Assembly: GCA_021787595.1 (NCBI GenBank)
Contig: JAJYLQ010000018.1
Location: 1 to 64,000, forward strand
DNA length: 64,000 nt
Direction: 5' to 3'
Source of the DNA: Chloroflexota bacterium
GTDB lineage: Bacteria; Chloroflexota; Anaerolineae; Anaerolineales; Villigracilaceae
The notes under the pieces were generated by a model. That model had not been told where the DNA came from, ran no database searches, and worked only from the letters and a program-made list of their open reading frames with translations. The position numbers and the translations under genes were made by a program. Positions 8,207 through 16,910 of this stretch are shown here, one piece after another (within the stretch, counting starts at the first letter, position 1; every line of letters starts with the position of its first letter).

Positions 8207-8968
8207 TTACGCAATCTCGATTTCGACCGGGCAATGATCCGAGCCGGTTATGTTTTCGTGAATGACCACGTCTTTCACATGCGGCAGGAGCGATTCCGAA
8301 ACCAAAAAATAATCGAGCCGCCAGCCGATGCCGCGAGCGCGGGCATTGACGCGATACGTCCACCACGTATACTGAACTCTATCGGGATAAAGTTCGCGGT
8401 ATGCGTCAACGAAACCGTGATCCAAAAACCTTTGAACCCATTCGCGCTCTTCCGGCAGGAAACCGGATGTTGTTTCGTTCTCCTTTGGATTCTTCAAATC
8501 AATCGGGCGATGCGCGGTGTTGAAGTCACCGGTAATGATGATCTTCTCATCCGAACGATGCAATTCATCGCAAAGCTCCAGCAGGCGCGCGTAGAACTCA
8601 AGCTTGTAATCCACGCGCTCTTTGCCGCGCTGACCGTTCGGGAAGTAAATGTTATATAAAACGAGATCCCGGTGCCGGGTGCGGATGACGCGGCCTTCGT
8701 TGTCGAATTTTGGATCGTCGAATCCCAGCTGGATTTCATCCGGCGCATCGCGGTAGAACGTCGCCACGCCGCTGTATCCGGGACGCTGGGCCGGATTCCA
8801 CGCAAAAGGCATTTTCAGCGACTGAAGCTGCTGTTCATTCAATTGTTCCGGGCGCGCCTTGACCTCCTGCAAACACAAAACATCTGCGGGCCGATCCCAC
8901 GCCCAACTCAACGCATCCTTCGCCAGCGCGGCACGGATGCCATTCACGTTCCAACTGATGATCCTCAT
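8207..8968 (-). CDS. xth: Exodeoxyribonuclease III (AP endonuclease)
   Basis: This exonuclease III-family enzyme cleaves abasic sites and trims 3' ends in base excision repair. The 253-residue protein begins MRIISWNVNGIRAAL and continues with LCLQEVKA (metal-binding Glu), TGDFNTAH (catalytic Asp/Asn), WWTYR and the C-terminal GSDHCPV with the catalytic His. All active-site residues are present and length is normal. It is divergent from the response regulator at 9014, with only 45 bases between them. Confidence 0.93.
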   Translation of the reverse strand: MRIISWNVNGIRAALAKDALSWAWDRPADVLCLQEVKARPEQLNEQQLQSLKMPFAWNPAQRPGYSGVATFYRDAPDEIQLGFDDPKFDNEGRVIRTRHRDLVLYNIYFPNGQRGKERVDYKLEFYARLLELCDELHRSDEKIIITGDFNTAHRPIDLKNPKENETTSGFLPEEREWVQRFLDHGFVDAYRELYPDRVQYTWWTYRVNARARGIGWRLDYFLVSESLLPHVKDVVIHENITGSDHCPVEIEIA

Positions 8969-9013
8969 CTTTCACAACATCCTGCATTATGGTAAACTAG
9001 TTCGCAGACGCCG

Positions 9014-9415
9014 ATGGAAAACAAGCCAAAACGCATTTTGTGCATCGAAGATGAGCCGGAAATGATTGACCTGATCCGCCTCATTCTCGGACGCCGCGGC
9101 TTCGAAGTGAACGGCGCGGCCGGCGGCCTGGCCGGTTTGAAGGCTGTGCGCGAGCAATTGCCTGATCTTGTTTTGCTCGATCTCATGATGCCGGACATGG
9201 ATGGCTGGGAAGTATATCAACAAATGAAAGCGGAAGAAGCAACAAGACACATTCCGGTGATCGTTGTGACTGCCAAGGCGCAAAGCATTGACAAGGTTCT
9301 CGGCCTGCACATCGCGAAGGTGGACGATTATATCGCCAAGCCATTCAGTCCGCAGGATTTGCTCAACAGCGTCGAGAAAATCCTTGGCACTAAAGCCAGC
9401 ACAGTCCCCCAATAA
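9014..9415 (+). CDS. Stand-alone response regulator receiver (CheY-like)
   Basis: This 133-residue receiver domain has no output domain. It has the acidic pair in CIEDEPEM, the phosphoacceptor Asp in LLLDLMMPDMDG, the VVTAKA threonine region and the conserved lysine in AKPFSP. No kinase is adjacent, so the partner is unknown. It probably acts by protein-protein contact. A TATGGTAAACT-like -10 region lies directly upstream. Confidence 0.85.
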   Translation: MENKPKRILCIEDEPEMIDLIRLILGRRGFEVNGAAGGLAGLKAVREQLPDLVLLDLMMPDMDGWEVYQQMKAEEATRHIPVIVVTAKAQSIDKVLGLHIAKVDDYIAKPFSPQDLLNSVEKILGTKASTVPQ

Positions 9416-9466
9416 ATTTGCGGTAGCCAGACGAGGCGGCATGTGCCGCCGCGTTCCATTATTGAA

Positions 9467-9838
9467 ATGTCCCCTTATATCTTCGTGCAAAATCGAAATA
9501 AGCCACTCCGCTCCCTGCCGCGGATCAAATTCTGCGACTCGTTTTTGTGCCGGCTGCGCGGCCTGATGTTCCGTTCGCATCTCGGCCCGGACGAGGGGCT
9601 GCTGCTCGCGATTGGCAGGGATTCGCGTGCCGACTCTTCCATCCACATGCTCTTTGTCCCATTCGACCTGGCGGTCATTTGGATCAACTCGAATATGGAA
9701 GTCGTTGATAAAGTGGTAGCCAAATCGTGGCGGCCCGCCTACTTCCCTGCCAGGGCCGCGCGGTATACACTCGAAATTCATCCCGATCATTTCAACGAAT
9801 ACGAAATTGGACACAAAGTAGAATTCCAAAATGCTTAA
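9467..9838 (+). CDS. DUF192 family protein
   Basis: This is a 123-residue member of the DUF192 (COG1430) family of small beta-rich proteins of unknown biochemical function. Visible family features are CDSFLCRLRGLMFR, GLLLAIGRDSRADSSIHMLFVPFDLAVIW with the conserved IHMLFV..D block, and a C-terminal KSWRP/PARAARYTLEI. A GTG at 9443 in the same frame is possible. A GGCGGCA/TGCCGCC palindrome at 9435-9450 sits just upstream. The gene overlaps the next one by 8 bases, indicating co-translation with a cell-wall peptidase. Confidence 0.8.
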   Translation: MSPYIFVQNRNKPLRSLPRIKFCDSFLCRLRGLMFRSHLGPDEGLLLAIGRDSRADSSIHMLFVPFDLAVIWINSNMEVVDKVVAKSWRPAYFPARAARYTLEIHPDHFNEYEIGHKVEFQNA

Positions 9839-11240
9839 ACGTTCTTTGATCCTGGCGTTCATTCTTGGTTTGCTTTTCGCGGCAAGTCCGGCGGCCGCCC
9901 AAACACCCACGCCGGTTTCGGGACCGGTCTACATCATCCAACCGGGAGATACGCTCTCCGGCATTGCGGTGCGCTTCAACGTCTCACTCAACGATCTGAT
10001 GTCAGCCAACAACATCACTGACCCGAATGTGGTGGGTGCCGGACAGCAGCTTGTCATCCCCGGCCTGGACGGCATTACCGGCACTCTCACAACCGAACTG
10101 ATTAATTTCGGGGATTCGCTCCGCAGCTTCGAGAGACGCACTCAGGTCTCAGCTGCCTTGTTGGGCAAATTAAATCATCTTGTCAGCCCGATGCAGCTTT
10201 ACGTCGGCTCGAATCTCATCATCCCTCAACAGGACAACGCGACAACCTTGACGAATCGGCTCACCCCCGCACCGGGAGAATCCCTGCTCGAAATGGCCGT
10301 CGCGGCCAACACAGATCCGTGGACGCTGGCAACGCTCAATTCGTTGAGCGGGACATGGGACGATTTGCCCGGCGATGTGCTTTATGCGCCCGGCGCAGCG
10401 GCGCAAAACCAAACGGCAAACGGTTTGCCATCCGCTTTTCTCGATGTGCAAACTCCCAACCTGCCTTTCAAGCAAGGCGGGACTGCCGAGATCATTGTCA
10501 AACCTGCCGCGGGTGCAACGTTAAGCGGCGTCCTGGTGAATCAACCCCTGCATTTCTTTCCAATGGGCGACGGGCGCATGGTGGCCCTGCAAGGCGTTTA
10601 TGTGATGCTCAATCCCGGCGTCTATCCGCTCGAACTGGATGCCGCATTGCCAGATGGCACAAAACAATCTTTCGAGCAAATGGTGCTGGTCGGTGTAGGC
10701 GATCAACCCAAAGCGGCCATCCCAGTGCCTCCCGAAGACCCGACGATCATGGAGTCGGAGGATCAACAAGTTGCTTCCATCGTTTCGCAGGCCACGCCGA
10801 CCAAATACTGGCAGGGCAAATTCAATCTACCGGTCGGGCTGCCTTACTGCATCAAGGATTGGTTCGGCACGCCGCGCGACCTTCCCTATAATGGGAAGAT
10901 GTACCATTACTTTCATGGCGGTGTGGACTACGGTGTTTGTTCCACAGATCATCCATTTGATATTTATGCCGCAGCGCCCGGCAAAGTGGTTTTCACAGGC
11001 AGGCTCAACGCGCGCGGAAATGTCACCATCATTGATGTTGGCTGGGGAGTTTATACGCTTTATGCTCATCAAATTGATGGTGGAATTTATGTCACTGTTG
11101 GGCAACAAGTGCAAGCCGGGCAGGTGATCGGTCACATTGGTGCGACCGGGCATGTTACGGGGCCGCATCTTCACTTCGAGATGTGGGTTAATGGGATTCA
11201 GGTCAATCCATTGGATTGGTTAAACAATGCCTACCCATGA
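9831..11240 (+). CDS. LysM and M23-family peptidoglycan peptidase
   Basis: This 469-residue secreted protein probably binds and cuts peptidoglycan. A signal peptide (residues 1-24, ending AAAQ) is followed by a LysM domain (YIIQPGDTLSGIA...VIPGL, about 33-78) and a second, degenerate LysM-like region. A beta-rich linker comes next. The C-terminal M23 (lysostaphin-like) domain carries HGGVDYG near 361-367 and the metal motif HLHFEM near 445-450. The zinc ligands (HxxxD and HxH) are present. It is translationally coupled to the DUF192 gene. Confidence 0.88.
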   Translation: MLKRSLILAFILGLLFAASPAAAQTPTPVSGPVYIIQPGDTLSGIAVRFNVSLNDLMSANNITDPNVVGAGQQLVIPGLDGITGTLTTELINFGDSLRSFERRTQVSAALLGKLNHLVSPMQLYVGSNLIIPQQDNATTLTNRLTPAPGESLLEMAVAANTDPWTLATLNSLSGTWDDLPGDVLYAPGAAAQNQTANGLPSAFLDVQTPNLPFKQGGTAEIIVKPAAGATLSGVLVNQPLHFFPMGDGRMVALQGVYVMLNPGVYPLELDAALPDGTKQSFEQMVLVGVGDQPKAAIPVPPEDPTIMESEDQQVASIVSQATPTKYWQGKFNLPVGLPYCIKDWFGTPRDLPYNGKMYHYFHGGVDYGVCSTDHPFDIYAAAPGKVVFTGRLNARGNVTIIDVGWGVYTLYAHQIDGGIYVTVGQQVQAGQVIGHIGATGHVTGPHLHFEMWVNGIQVNPLDWLNNAYP

Positions 11241-11294
11241 ATCCGTGTTGCGCTTTGCCCCCCTTTGTGTTAAACTTCGTCGAGTTCGCCCAAG

Positions 11295-11783
11295 ATGAAT
11301 TCAGTGGTTAATTTCCTGAAGCAGAGTGACATCTTTTATCAGCTGACACCAACCCAATTGGAGTTAGTCGCGAATCTGTGTCAGGAGGTTGTGTATCAAT
11401 CCGGGGAAATCATTTTCAAAGAGAACAGCAGCAGTAAAGAGCTTTATATCATCGCACAGGGTGAGGTCGAGATTTTGATAAACTCCGGAAACGGAGGGGC
11501 CGCCTCAGCGTCCGAGCCCGATACGGTCATCGCCAAGTTGCGCCGCGGCCAATCATTCGGAGAAGTGGCGCTCGTGGATGAGGGCCTGAGATCCGCTTCG
11601 GCGCGGTCAATCCAAAAGGATACGCGTTTACTCGTGATCCAACGCGATAAAATCATCATGTTGTGTGAAACGTACCCACAATTGGGTTATCGGTTGATGC
11701 ACAACCTGGCTGCGGATCTCGCCATGAAAATCCGTAACACAGACCTTCGAATACGCGATCAGCTTTTATACAGAAGTTCATAA
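11295..11783 (+). CDS. Cyclic nucleotide-binding domain protein
   Basis: This 162-residue protein is essentially one cNMP-binding (CAP-type) domain, with no helix-turn-helix or membrane domain. The phosphate-binding cassette is visible as GQSFGEVALVDEGLRSASARS, with the FGE and the Arg that contact cyclic nucleotides. The N-terminal helices (FLKQSDIFYQLTPTQLELV) are typical. It could sense cAMP or c-di-GMP and act on a partner. No cyclase is adjacent. Confidence 0.82.
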   Translation: MNSVVNFLKQSDIFYQLTPTQLELVANLCQEVVYQSGEIIFKENSSSKELYIIAQGEVEILINSGNGGAASASEPDTVIAKLRRGQSFGEVALVDEGLRSASARSIQKDTRLLVIQRDKIIMLCETYPQLGYRLMHNLAADLAMKIRNTDLRIRDQLLYRSS

Positions 11784-11817
11784 CAAACAATCTCTATAAA
11801 AGTCTAGACAGAAACTA

Positions 11818-11846
11818 TTGACCTTCTTTAGAATTGATTTTATGAT
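11818..11846 (+). promoter_or_regulatory. Sigma-70 promoter of the liv operon
   Basis: TTGACC (11818-11823), a 17-base spacer and TATGAT (11841-11846) form a near-consensus promoter. The predicted start near 11853 leaves a leader of about 235 bases before the binding-protein gene at 12087. Confidence 0.75.
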
Positions 11847-11896
11847 CGGCGGCTGATATTATTGAGCGCAGTGAGCAAGTCTTAGTGTTTCTACAG

Positions 11897-11942
11897 GCCG
11901 CAGAATATCCATGAAACAATGGAACGTCTCTGCGGCTTTTTG
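11897..11942 (+). terminator. Leader terminator / candidate attenuator of liv operon
   Basis: GCCGCAGA (11897-11904) pairs with TCTGCGGC (11929-11936), with an inner TCCAT/ATGGA stem, followed directly by TTTTTG. It lies about 45 bases downstream of the promoter at 11818-11846 and before the first liv gene, so a transcript from that promoter must read through it. If instead the cNMP-protein mRNA ends here, it is an ordinary terminator. Confidence 0.7.
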
Positions 11943-12017
11943 TATAAATTAAGAGCCTGATACTTTGTCAAAGGAGGTGGTGCCGACCTACAAGCATGGT
12001 CAGCTCAGGATGTCGCA

Positions 12018-12052
12018 CCCGTTCAGCAGGTTCATATACTGTGCCGAACGGG
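12018..12052 (+). promoter_or_regulatory. Second leader hairpin before liv binding protein
   Basis: CCCGTTC (12018-12024) pairs with GAACGGG (12046-12052), with inner GCAG/CTG(T)GC pairing. It lies between an isolated AAAGGAGGTGG sequence (near 11970) and the true ribosome binding site CGGAGGAG of the 12087 gene. I cannot match the leader to a named riboswitch class. Confidence 0.5.
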
Positions 12053-12086
12053 ACAGGTTTCAACAAAAATTTCGGAGGAGTAAGAA

Positions 12087-13337
12087 ATGTCTAAAAGGTC
12101 GTTTGTTCTGATTTCCGTGCTGGTGGCCGCCAGTATGCTGCTCGCCGCTTGTGGTGCGGGGGGCAGCGCAGCAAAGACACTTAAGATCGTGTCCAGCCTG
12201 CCGATGACTGGCTCGTCACTTACCCAGACACAGACCATTGTCAACGCTGAAGAATTGCGCCTGGCCCAGGCCAACAATCAGGCCTGCGGTGGCAAGTACA
12301 CGCTGGCATACGAACCGTGGGACGATGCTTCAGCGGCGCAAGGTCAATGGGATCCTGCCGTTGAGACGGCCAATGCCAACAAGGCAGCTGCCGATCCTTC
12401 CATTATTGCTTATCTCGGTACATTCAACTCGGGCGCTGCGGCCCTTTCCATCCCGATTTTGGACCAGGCTGGTCCATTGGTCATGATTTCGCCGGCCAAC
12501 ACGTATCCTGGCTTGACGAAACCCGGCAAGGGCGCCCCGGGCGAGCCTGACAAGTACTATCCTGCCAGTGTTCGCAACTATGCGCGCGTTGTTACCGCCG
12601 ACGATGTTCAGGGCGCAGTGGATGCAAAATTCATGTTCAACAACCTCGGCGTTAAGACTGTTTACATCCTCGACGACCAGCAGTTGTACGGCAAGGGTGT
12701 TGCGGATGTATTTGAAGCCACGGCCAAGTCCTTGGGCATGACCGTTCTGGGACATGAAGGTATTGACACCAAGGCCGCCGATTACAAGGCTTTGATGACC
12801 AAGATCTCGACCAGCAACAATGGTCAACCCCCGGATGGCATCTTCGTTGGCATGGTTATTGACAGCAATGCCACTCAGCTGCTGAAGGACAAGGTTGCCA
12901 TCATGGGCGACAACACCAAGGTCAAATTCATGGGCCCGGATGGTATTCAGACCCAGGCCATGATTGATGGCGCCGGCGCGTCAACTGCAGAGGGCATCTA
13001 TGCCTCTGTGGCTGGTGTTCCGCTTGATAAGCTGGGTCCTGCGGGCCAACAGTTCGTCAAGGACTACGAAGCAAAATACGGCAAGCTAACCGAGCCGTAC
13101 GCTGTTTATGGCTACGAAACCATGAACGTTCTTCTGAAGGCCCTTGAGAATGTATGCGCCTCCGGCGGCGATCCCAGCAATCGCAAACAGGTTCGTGATG
13201 CGGTATTCGCGATCAAGGACTTCAACGGTGTGTTAGGCACCTGGTCATTCGACGCCAATGGCGATACCAGCCTGACCGATATGACCATCTATCAAGCCAA
13301 GAGCGGCGCGTACACCGCTGTGGGCACGTTCAAATAG
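12087..13337 (+). CDS. Branched-chain amino acid-type ABC transporter substrate-binding lipoprotein
   Basis: This 416-residue periplasmic-type binding protein is anchored by a lipobox (SMLLAACGAG). It has the LivJ/LivK (Peripla_BP_6) fold: LKIVSSLPMTGSSLTQTQTIVN at the mature N-terminus, YLGTFNSGAAALSIPILDQAGPLVMISPANTYPGLT in the ligand cleft, VYILDDQQLYGKGVADVFEATAKSLG, and YAVYGYETMNVLLKALE. It is first in an operon with two permeases and two ATPases. The substrate (leucine, other amino acids, amides) cannot be fixed from sequence. CGGAGGAG 7 bases before the ATG supports the start. Confidence 0.9.
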   Translation: MSKRSFVLISVLVAASMLLAACGAGGSAAKTLKIVSSLPMTGSSLTQTQTIVNAEELRLAQANNQACGGKYTLAYEPWDDASAAQGQWDPAVETANANKAAADPSIIAYLGTFNSGAAALSIPILDQAGPLVMISPANTYPGLTKPGKGAPGEPDKYYPASVRNYARVVTADDVQGAVDAKFMFNNLGVKTVYILDDQQLYGKGVADVFEATAKSLGMTVLGHEGIDTKAADYKALMTKISTSNNGQPPDGIFVGMVIDSNATQLLKDKVAIMGDNTKVKFMGPDGIQTQAMIDGAGASTAEGIYASVAGVPLDKLGPAGQQFVKDYEAKYGKLTEPYAVYGYETMNVLLKALENVCASGGDPSNRKQVRDAVFAIKDFNGVLGTWSFDANGDTSLTDMTIYQAKSGAYTAVGTFK

Positions 13338-13349
13338 TTCTTTGGTGAC

Positions 13350-13379
13350 GTAAGGGGCGGCACAAACTGCCGCCCCTAC
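13350..13379. repeat. GTAGGGGC-type palindrome, possible terminator
   Basis: GTAAGGGGCGGCA pairs with TGCCGCCCCTAC across CAAA, with one bulged A. It lies just after the binding-protein stop codon and before the permease genes. It may lower expression of the permeases relative to the binding protein. The core matches the palindromes at 2531, 32163 and 49688. Confidence 0.75.
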
Positions 13380-13421
13380 CTTTTCCTGCCCAAGAGGCAA
13401 GAGAACGTATATAGGAGCAGA

Positions 13422-14534
13422 ATGTCCACGAAAGCAAAAACCATTCTGAGGCGAATTCTCATCACGGTGCTGGTGTTGTATGTTATCTTTTTGTTAGGCC
13501 CCATTGCAGGATTCGATGTTCCCAGCATTGCCAAAGCAATCCAGGCTGACCCGCGTCAATTGGTCCAGTTCATCATCGTCGGCGTCGCCAATGGCGCTAT
13601 TCTTGCTATTATTGCCCTTGGATATACAATGGTATATGGCATTATCGAGTTGATCAATTTTGCGCATGGCGACTTGTACATGTGGGGGGTTTTCTCCTCC
13701 CTGACAATTCTTTCCCTCACCGGTACCCTCACGACCAAGGATCCAGTTCACATCATTTGGGGCATTGCAGTTGCCCTGATATTTGCCGTTGTTTTTTGTG
13801 CAGTTGTAAATGTCGCCATCGAACGGCTTGCCTACCGCAGGTTGCGCAACGCACCGCGCCTGGCACCGCTGATTTCAGCGATTGGCATGTCTTTCACGTT
13901 GGAAAATATTGGCCTTATCTGGGCTCAACAATCCTGGATTGTTCCATCCTTTGGCACAACCGGCGGCGCCTCACAAAAAGATTATCCAGACCTGCTCAGC
14001 CGGCTGTTCCAGGGGCTTGGGTACAACGTCAACCTGCTGGCATCCAGCGGACTCGGCCTGCGATTAACTATTAAAGATTTGCTGGTCATTGTATTGGCGG
14101 GTGTCTTGATGATCAGCCTGCGCCTGTTCATTCAGCGAACTTCTCTTGGAAAAGCCATGCGCGCCACCGCTCAAAACCGCGACGCGGCGAAAATGCTCGG
14201 CATTGATATTGACCGGGTCATCTCTGCCACATTCCTGATCGGCGGCGGGTTGGCAGGTGCCGCTGGTCTGATGGCGGGCTTATACAATGGCACAGCCTGG
14301 TGGTTCATGGGCTTCCGCGCCGGCTTGTTCGCGTTCACTGCCGCAGTCCTGGGAGGCATCGGCAACATTACCGGCGCCATGACGGGCGGATTCCTGATCG
14401 GACTCCTGGCATCCTTTAGCGACGGCTATTTAAACGCCCGCTGGACCGAAGCCTGGGTCTTTGCAGTGCTTGTGCTGATACTGCTCCTGCGGCCCACCGG
14501 TTTGTTCGGCGAGCAGGTCGGAGAAAAGGCTTAG
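13422..14534 (+). CDS. livH: Branched-chain amino acid-type ABC permease LivH
   Basis: This 370-residue inner-membrane permease forms the channel with LivM. The family motif region ALGYTMVYGIIELINFAHGDLYMWG lies near residues 65-90. The cytoplasmic coupling loop is RATAQNRDAAKMLGIDIDRVI, and AVLGGIGNITGAMTGGFLIGLL comes near the end. It has about eight hydrophobic segments plus an extra N-terminal one (ILITVLVLYVIFLLGPIAG). The preceding TATAGGAGCAGA gives a good ribosome binding site. It is 85 bases after the binding-protein gene and 10 bases before livM. Confidence 0.92.
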   Translation: MSTKAKTILRRILITVLVLYVIFLLGPIAGFDVPSIAKAIQADPRQLVQFIIVGVANGAILAIIALGYTMVYGIIELINFAHGDLYMWGVFSSLTILSLTGTLTTKDPVHIIWGIAVALIFAVVFCAVVNVAIERLAYRRLRNAPRLAPLISAIGMSFTLENIGLIWAQQSWIVPSFGTTGGASQKDYPDLLSRLFQGLGYNVNLLASSGLGLRLTIKDLLVIVLAGVLMISLRLFIQRTSLGKAMRATAQNRDAAKMLGIDIDRVISATFLIGGGLAGAAGLMAGLYNGTAWWFMGFRAGLFAFTAAVLGGIGNITGAMTGGFLIGLLASFSDGYLNARWTEAWVFAVLVLILLLRPTGLFGEQVGEKA

Positions 14535-14544
14535 GAGGTTTCCC

Positions 14545-16110
14545 GTGCAACGGAATATAAGATCAGGTGTCACCTTTGGCATTATTGCCGGATTCATGAC
14601 CTTCATTTTCGGTGGATGGTCAGTGGCTATCATCGGAGTCCTGTATGGCGTGGGGCTTGGATTATCCCTCGGCGGGCGACTTAAGCGAGAAGCTCCCTTA
14701 GGCATGGCCTCGCAGGCCCTTCCGACTGCAGCGAGTGCAGGCGGGGTTCTCTTGGTCATGAGCCTGATACAGAACTACATTGTCGCCCCCGCGATCGGCC
14801 AGTTTCCTGCGGACCCGAGCGTGGTCATCCCTGCCAACCTGGCCGGTGTACTGGGCGGCTTCATCTTCACCTTGATTACGGTTGCCCTGCACGGCCTGCC
14901 CGAAAAGCAGGAACGGATGGGCAAATTGATCCTGCTGGCAGTAATCGTCGTTGCCTTTCCCTTTGTGGATACTTTTGCCAGGTTGAATTGGCTGGCTCAA
15001 TTCATTTTCGCGTTGATCTTTGTGATCCTCGGCATGGGCCTGAACATCGTGGTCGGTTATGCCGGCCTGCTCGACCTGGGATATGCGGCTTTCTTTGCCA
15101 TCGGCGCATACACGACCGGCATTTTCTCCTCGCCTCAACATAATATCTACTTGAACTTTTGGCTGGTCATCTGGATCGCCGCTGCCATGGCTGCCACATT
15201 TGGACTGATTCTCGGCGCCCCCACATTGCCGCTGCGCGGTGATTATCTCGCCATCGTGACCCTGGGATTTGGCGAGATCATCCCGGTCGTTTTCCGCAAT
15301 TTGACCGATGTGACCATCCAGGATCCGCTCACCTGTTGGATCATCCCCGGAATTACCCGGCTTTTCGGCGGGCAATCTGGCATGGCGTGCATTACACTTC
15401 TCTCGCACATGGATGTGACAGCCGGAGAGCGAGGCATCAATCCGATTGGCCGCCCCTATTTGCCAATCATTGGGATGTTTACGAACGCCCAGCCCATCCC
15501 ATGGTACTTCCTGATCATCGCCATCATTTTGCTGACCATCTTCCTCGTCAACCGCCTGCGCGCCAGCCGCCTCGGGCGGGCGTGGATGGCGATCCGCGAA
15601 GACCAGCTGGCTGCCTCCCAAATGGGCATTGATCCGGTGCGCACGAAACTTCTCGCATTTGCCATGGGCGCGACTTTTTCCGGATTTGCCGGCGCGTTCT
15701 ATGCCGCTTATATCTCCGGCATCTTCCCTGATGTATTCGATTTCAGCGCATCCATCCTCATCCTGTGCACCGTGATTTTGGGCGGCATGGGCAACATCTA
15801 CGGAGTGATCGTCGGCGGCCTCGTGCTTTTGACAGCCGATCGTCTCTTCCTCCCGGCGTTAAAGGATTTCCTCAGCGGCCTGCTCAATCACACCGTGCTG
15901 CCGGCATTGGCATCCAATCCAACTTTACGCGCTGCGGTAGCGCAAAACGCCAATCCGATTCTTTACCGCTACTTACTATTCGGTTTGACCCTGGTGATCA
16001 TGATGGCCGTTCGGCCTGAGGGCTTGATCCCCAGTGCCCAACGCCGCATGGAATTGCACGAAGCAGACGAAGTGCCCAATGCTGCGGCTTCCACTTCGAT
16101 GAAGAGCTAG
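14545..16110 (+). CDS. livM: Branched-chain amino acid-type ABC permease LivM with N-terminal extension
   Basis: This 521-residue permease starts at GTG after AGGAGG. The LivM core begins around residue 150 with GLNIVVGYAGLLDLGYAAFFAIGAYTTG. It continues with YLAIVTLGFGEIIPVV, the coupling loop AIREDQLAASQMGIDPVRTKLLAF and the terminal ILGGMGNIYGVIVGG. Before the core are about 130 extra residues with three or four predicted membrane helices. This makes the protein much longer than typical LivM, which is roughly 300-430 residues. It is 10 bases from livH and 10 from livG. Confidence 0.9.
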   Translation: MQRNIRSGVTFGIIAGFMTFIFGGWSVAIIGVLYGVGLGLSLGGRLKREAPLGMASQALPTAASAGGVLLVMSLIQNYIVAPAIGQFPADPSVVIPANLAGVLGGFIFTLITVALHGLPEKQERMGKLILLAVIVVAFPFVDTFARLNWLAQFIFALIFVILGMGLNIVVGYAGLLDLGYAAFFAIGAYTTGIFSSPQHNIYLNFWLVIWIAAAMAATFGLILGAPTLPLRGDYLAIVTLGFGEIIPVVFRNLTDVTIQDPLTCWIIPGITRLFGGQSGMACITLLSHMDVTAGERGINPIGRPYLPIIGMFTNAQPIPWYFLIIAIILLTIFLVNRLRASRLGRAWMAIREDQLAASQMGIDPVRTKLLAFAMGATFSGFAGAFYAAYISGIFPDVFDFSASILILCTVILGGMGNIYGVIVGGLVLLTADRLFLPALKDFLSGLLNHTVLPALASNPTLRAAVAQNANPILYRYLLFGLTLVIMMAVRPEGLIPSAQRRMELHEADEVPNAAASTSMKS

Positions 16111-16120
16111 GAGAACAGCC

Positions 16121-16897
16121 GTGAACCTCTTTGATGCTCGTAAAGTCACCAAGATGTTCGGCGGATTGACTGCCGTCAACAGCGTGGACTTCGCCATGGA
16201 AAAGGGAATGATCGCCGGACTGATCGGGCCGAACGGCGCAGGCAAGACCACCTTTTTCAATTGCATGACCGGCATCTATCAAATCACGAACGGTGAAATC
16301 GCTTTCGACGGTCATGACATTACCAAGCTCAAGCCGTTCCAGATTACGGCGCTGGGCATCGCCCGAACCTTCCAGAACATTCGCCTGTTTGCGAACATGA
16401 GCGCCATCGAAAATGTGCTTGTCGGTGAGCATGTGCGCCTGCATTCGAATCTGGTTGGACAGATCATCCGCGATCGCGGCACCATGAAAGAGGAGGCAGA
16501 TGCCCACGCCAAAGCGCTTGACATGCTGGAATTTGTCGGCCTGCGCCGCTCTGATGCGGATGTCACTGCGAAGAATCTTCCGTACGGATTACAGCGTCGT
16601 CTCGAAATTGCCCGGGCGCTGGCAACCGAACCCAAGCTGCTGCTCCTCGATGAACCAACAGCCGGCATGAACCCGAACGAAACGCTGGATTTGACGAACT
16701 TCATCCAGCGGCTGCGAAAAGAATTGAACCTGACCATTTTGTTGATCGAACACCACATGCGCGTCGTGATGGGAATTTCTGACCGCGTTTCCGTGCTCGA
16801 TTACGGCGAAAAAATTGCAGAGGGCAGTCCCATGGAAGTCCAAAAAAACGAACGGGTGATCGAGGCTTACCTCGGCAAGGGCACCGTTACGAAGTAA
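16121..16897 (+). CDS. livG: ABC transporter ATP-binding protein LivG
   Basis: This 258-residue ATPase subunit couples ATP hydrolysis to transport through LivHM. It has Walker A GPNGAGKTTFFN, the Q-loop region ARTFQNIRLF, the LivG-specific long insertion before the signature, a signature NLPYGLQRRLEIARALA, Walker B LLLLDEPTAG and the H-loop LIEHHMRVVM. The GTG at 16121 follows TAGGAGAACAG. The genes are tightly spaced, indicating one mRNA. Confidence 0.94.
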   Translation: MNLFDARKVTKMFGGLTAVNSVDFAMEKGMIAGLIGPNGAGKTTFFNCMTGIYQITNGEIAFDGHDITKLKPFQITALGIARTFQNIRLFANMSAIENVLVGEHVRLHSNLVGQIIRDRGTMKEEADAHAKALDMLEFVGLRRSDADVTAKNLPYGLQRRLEIARALATEPKLLLLDEPTAGMNPNETLDLTNFIQRLRKELNLTILLIEHHMRVVMGISDRVSVLDYGEKIAEGSPMEVQKNERVIEAYLGKGTVTK

Positions 16898-16910
16898 AGG
16901 CACAGATACC

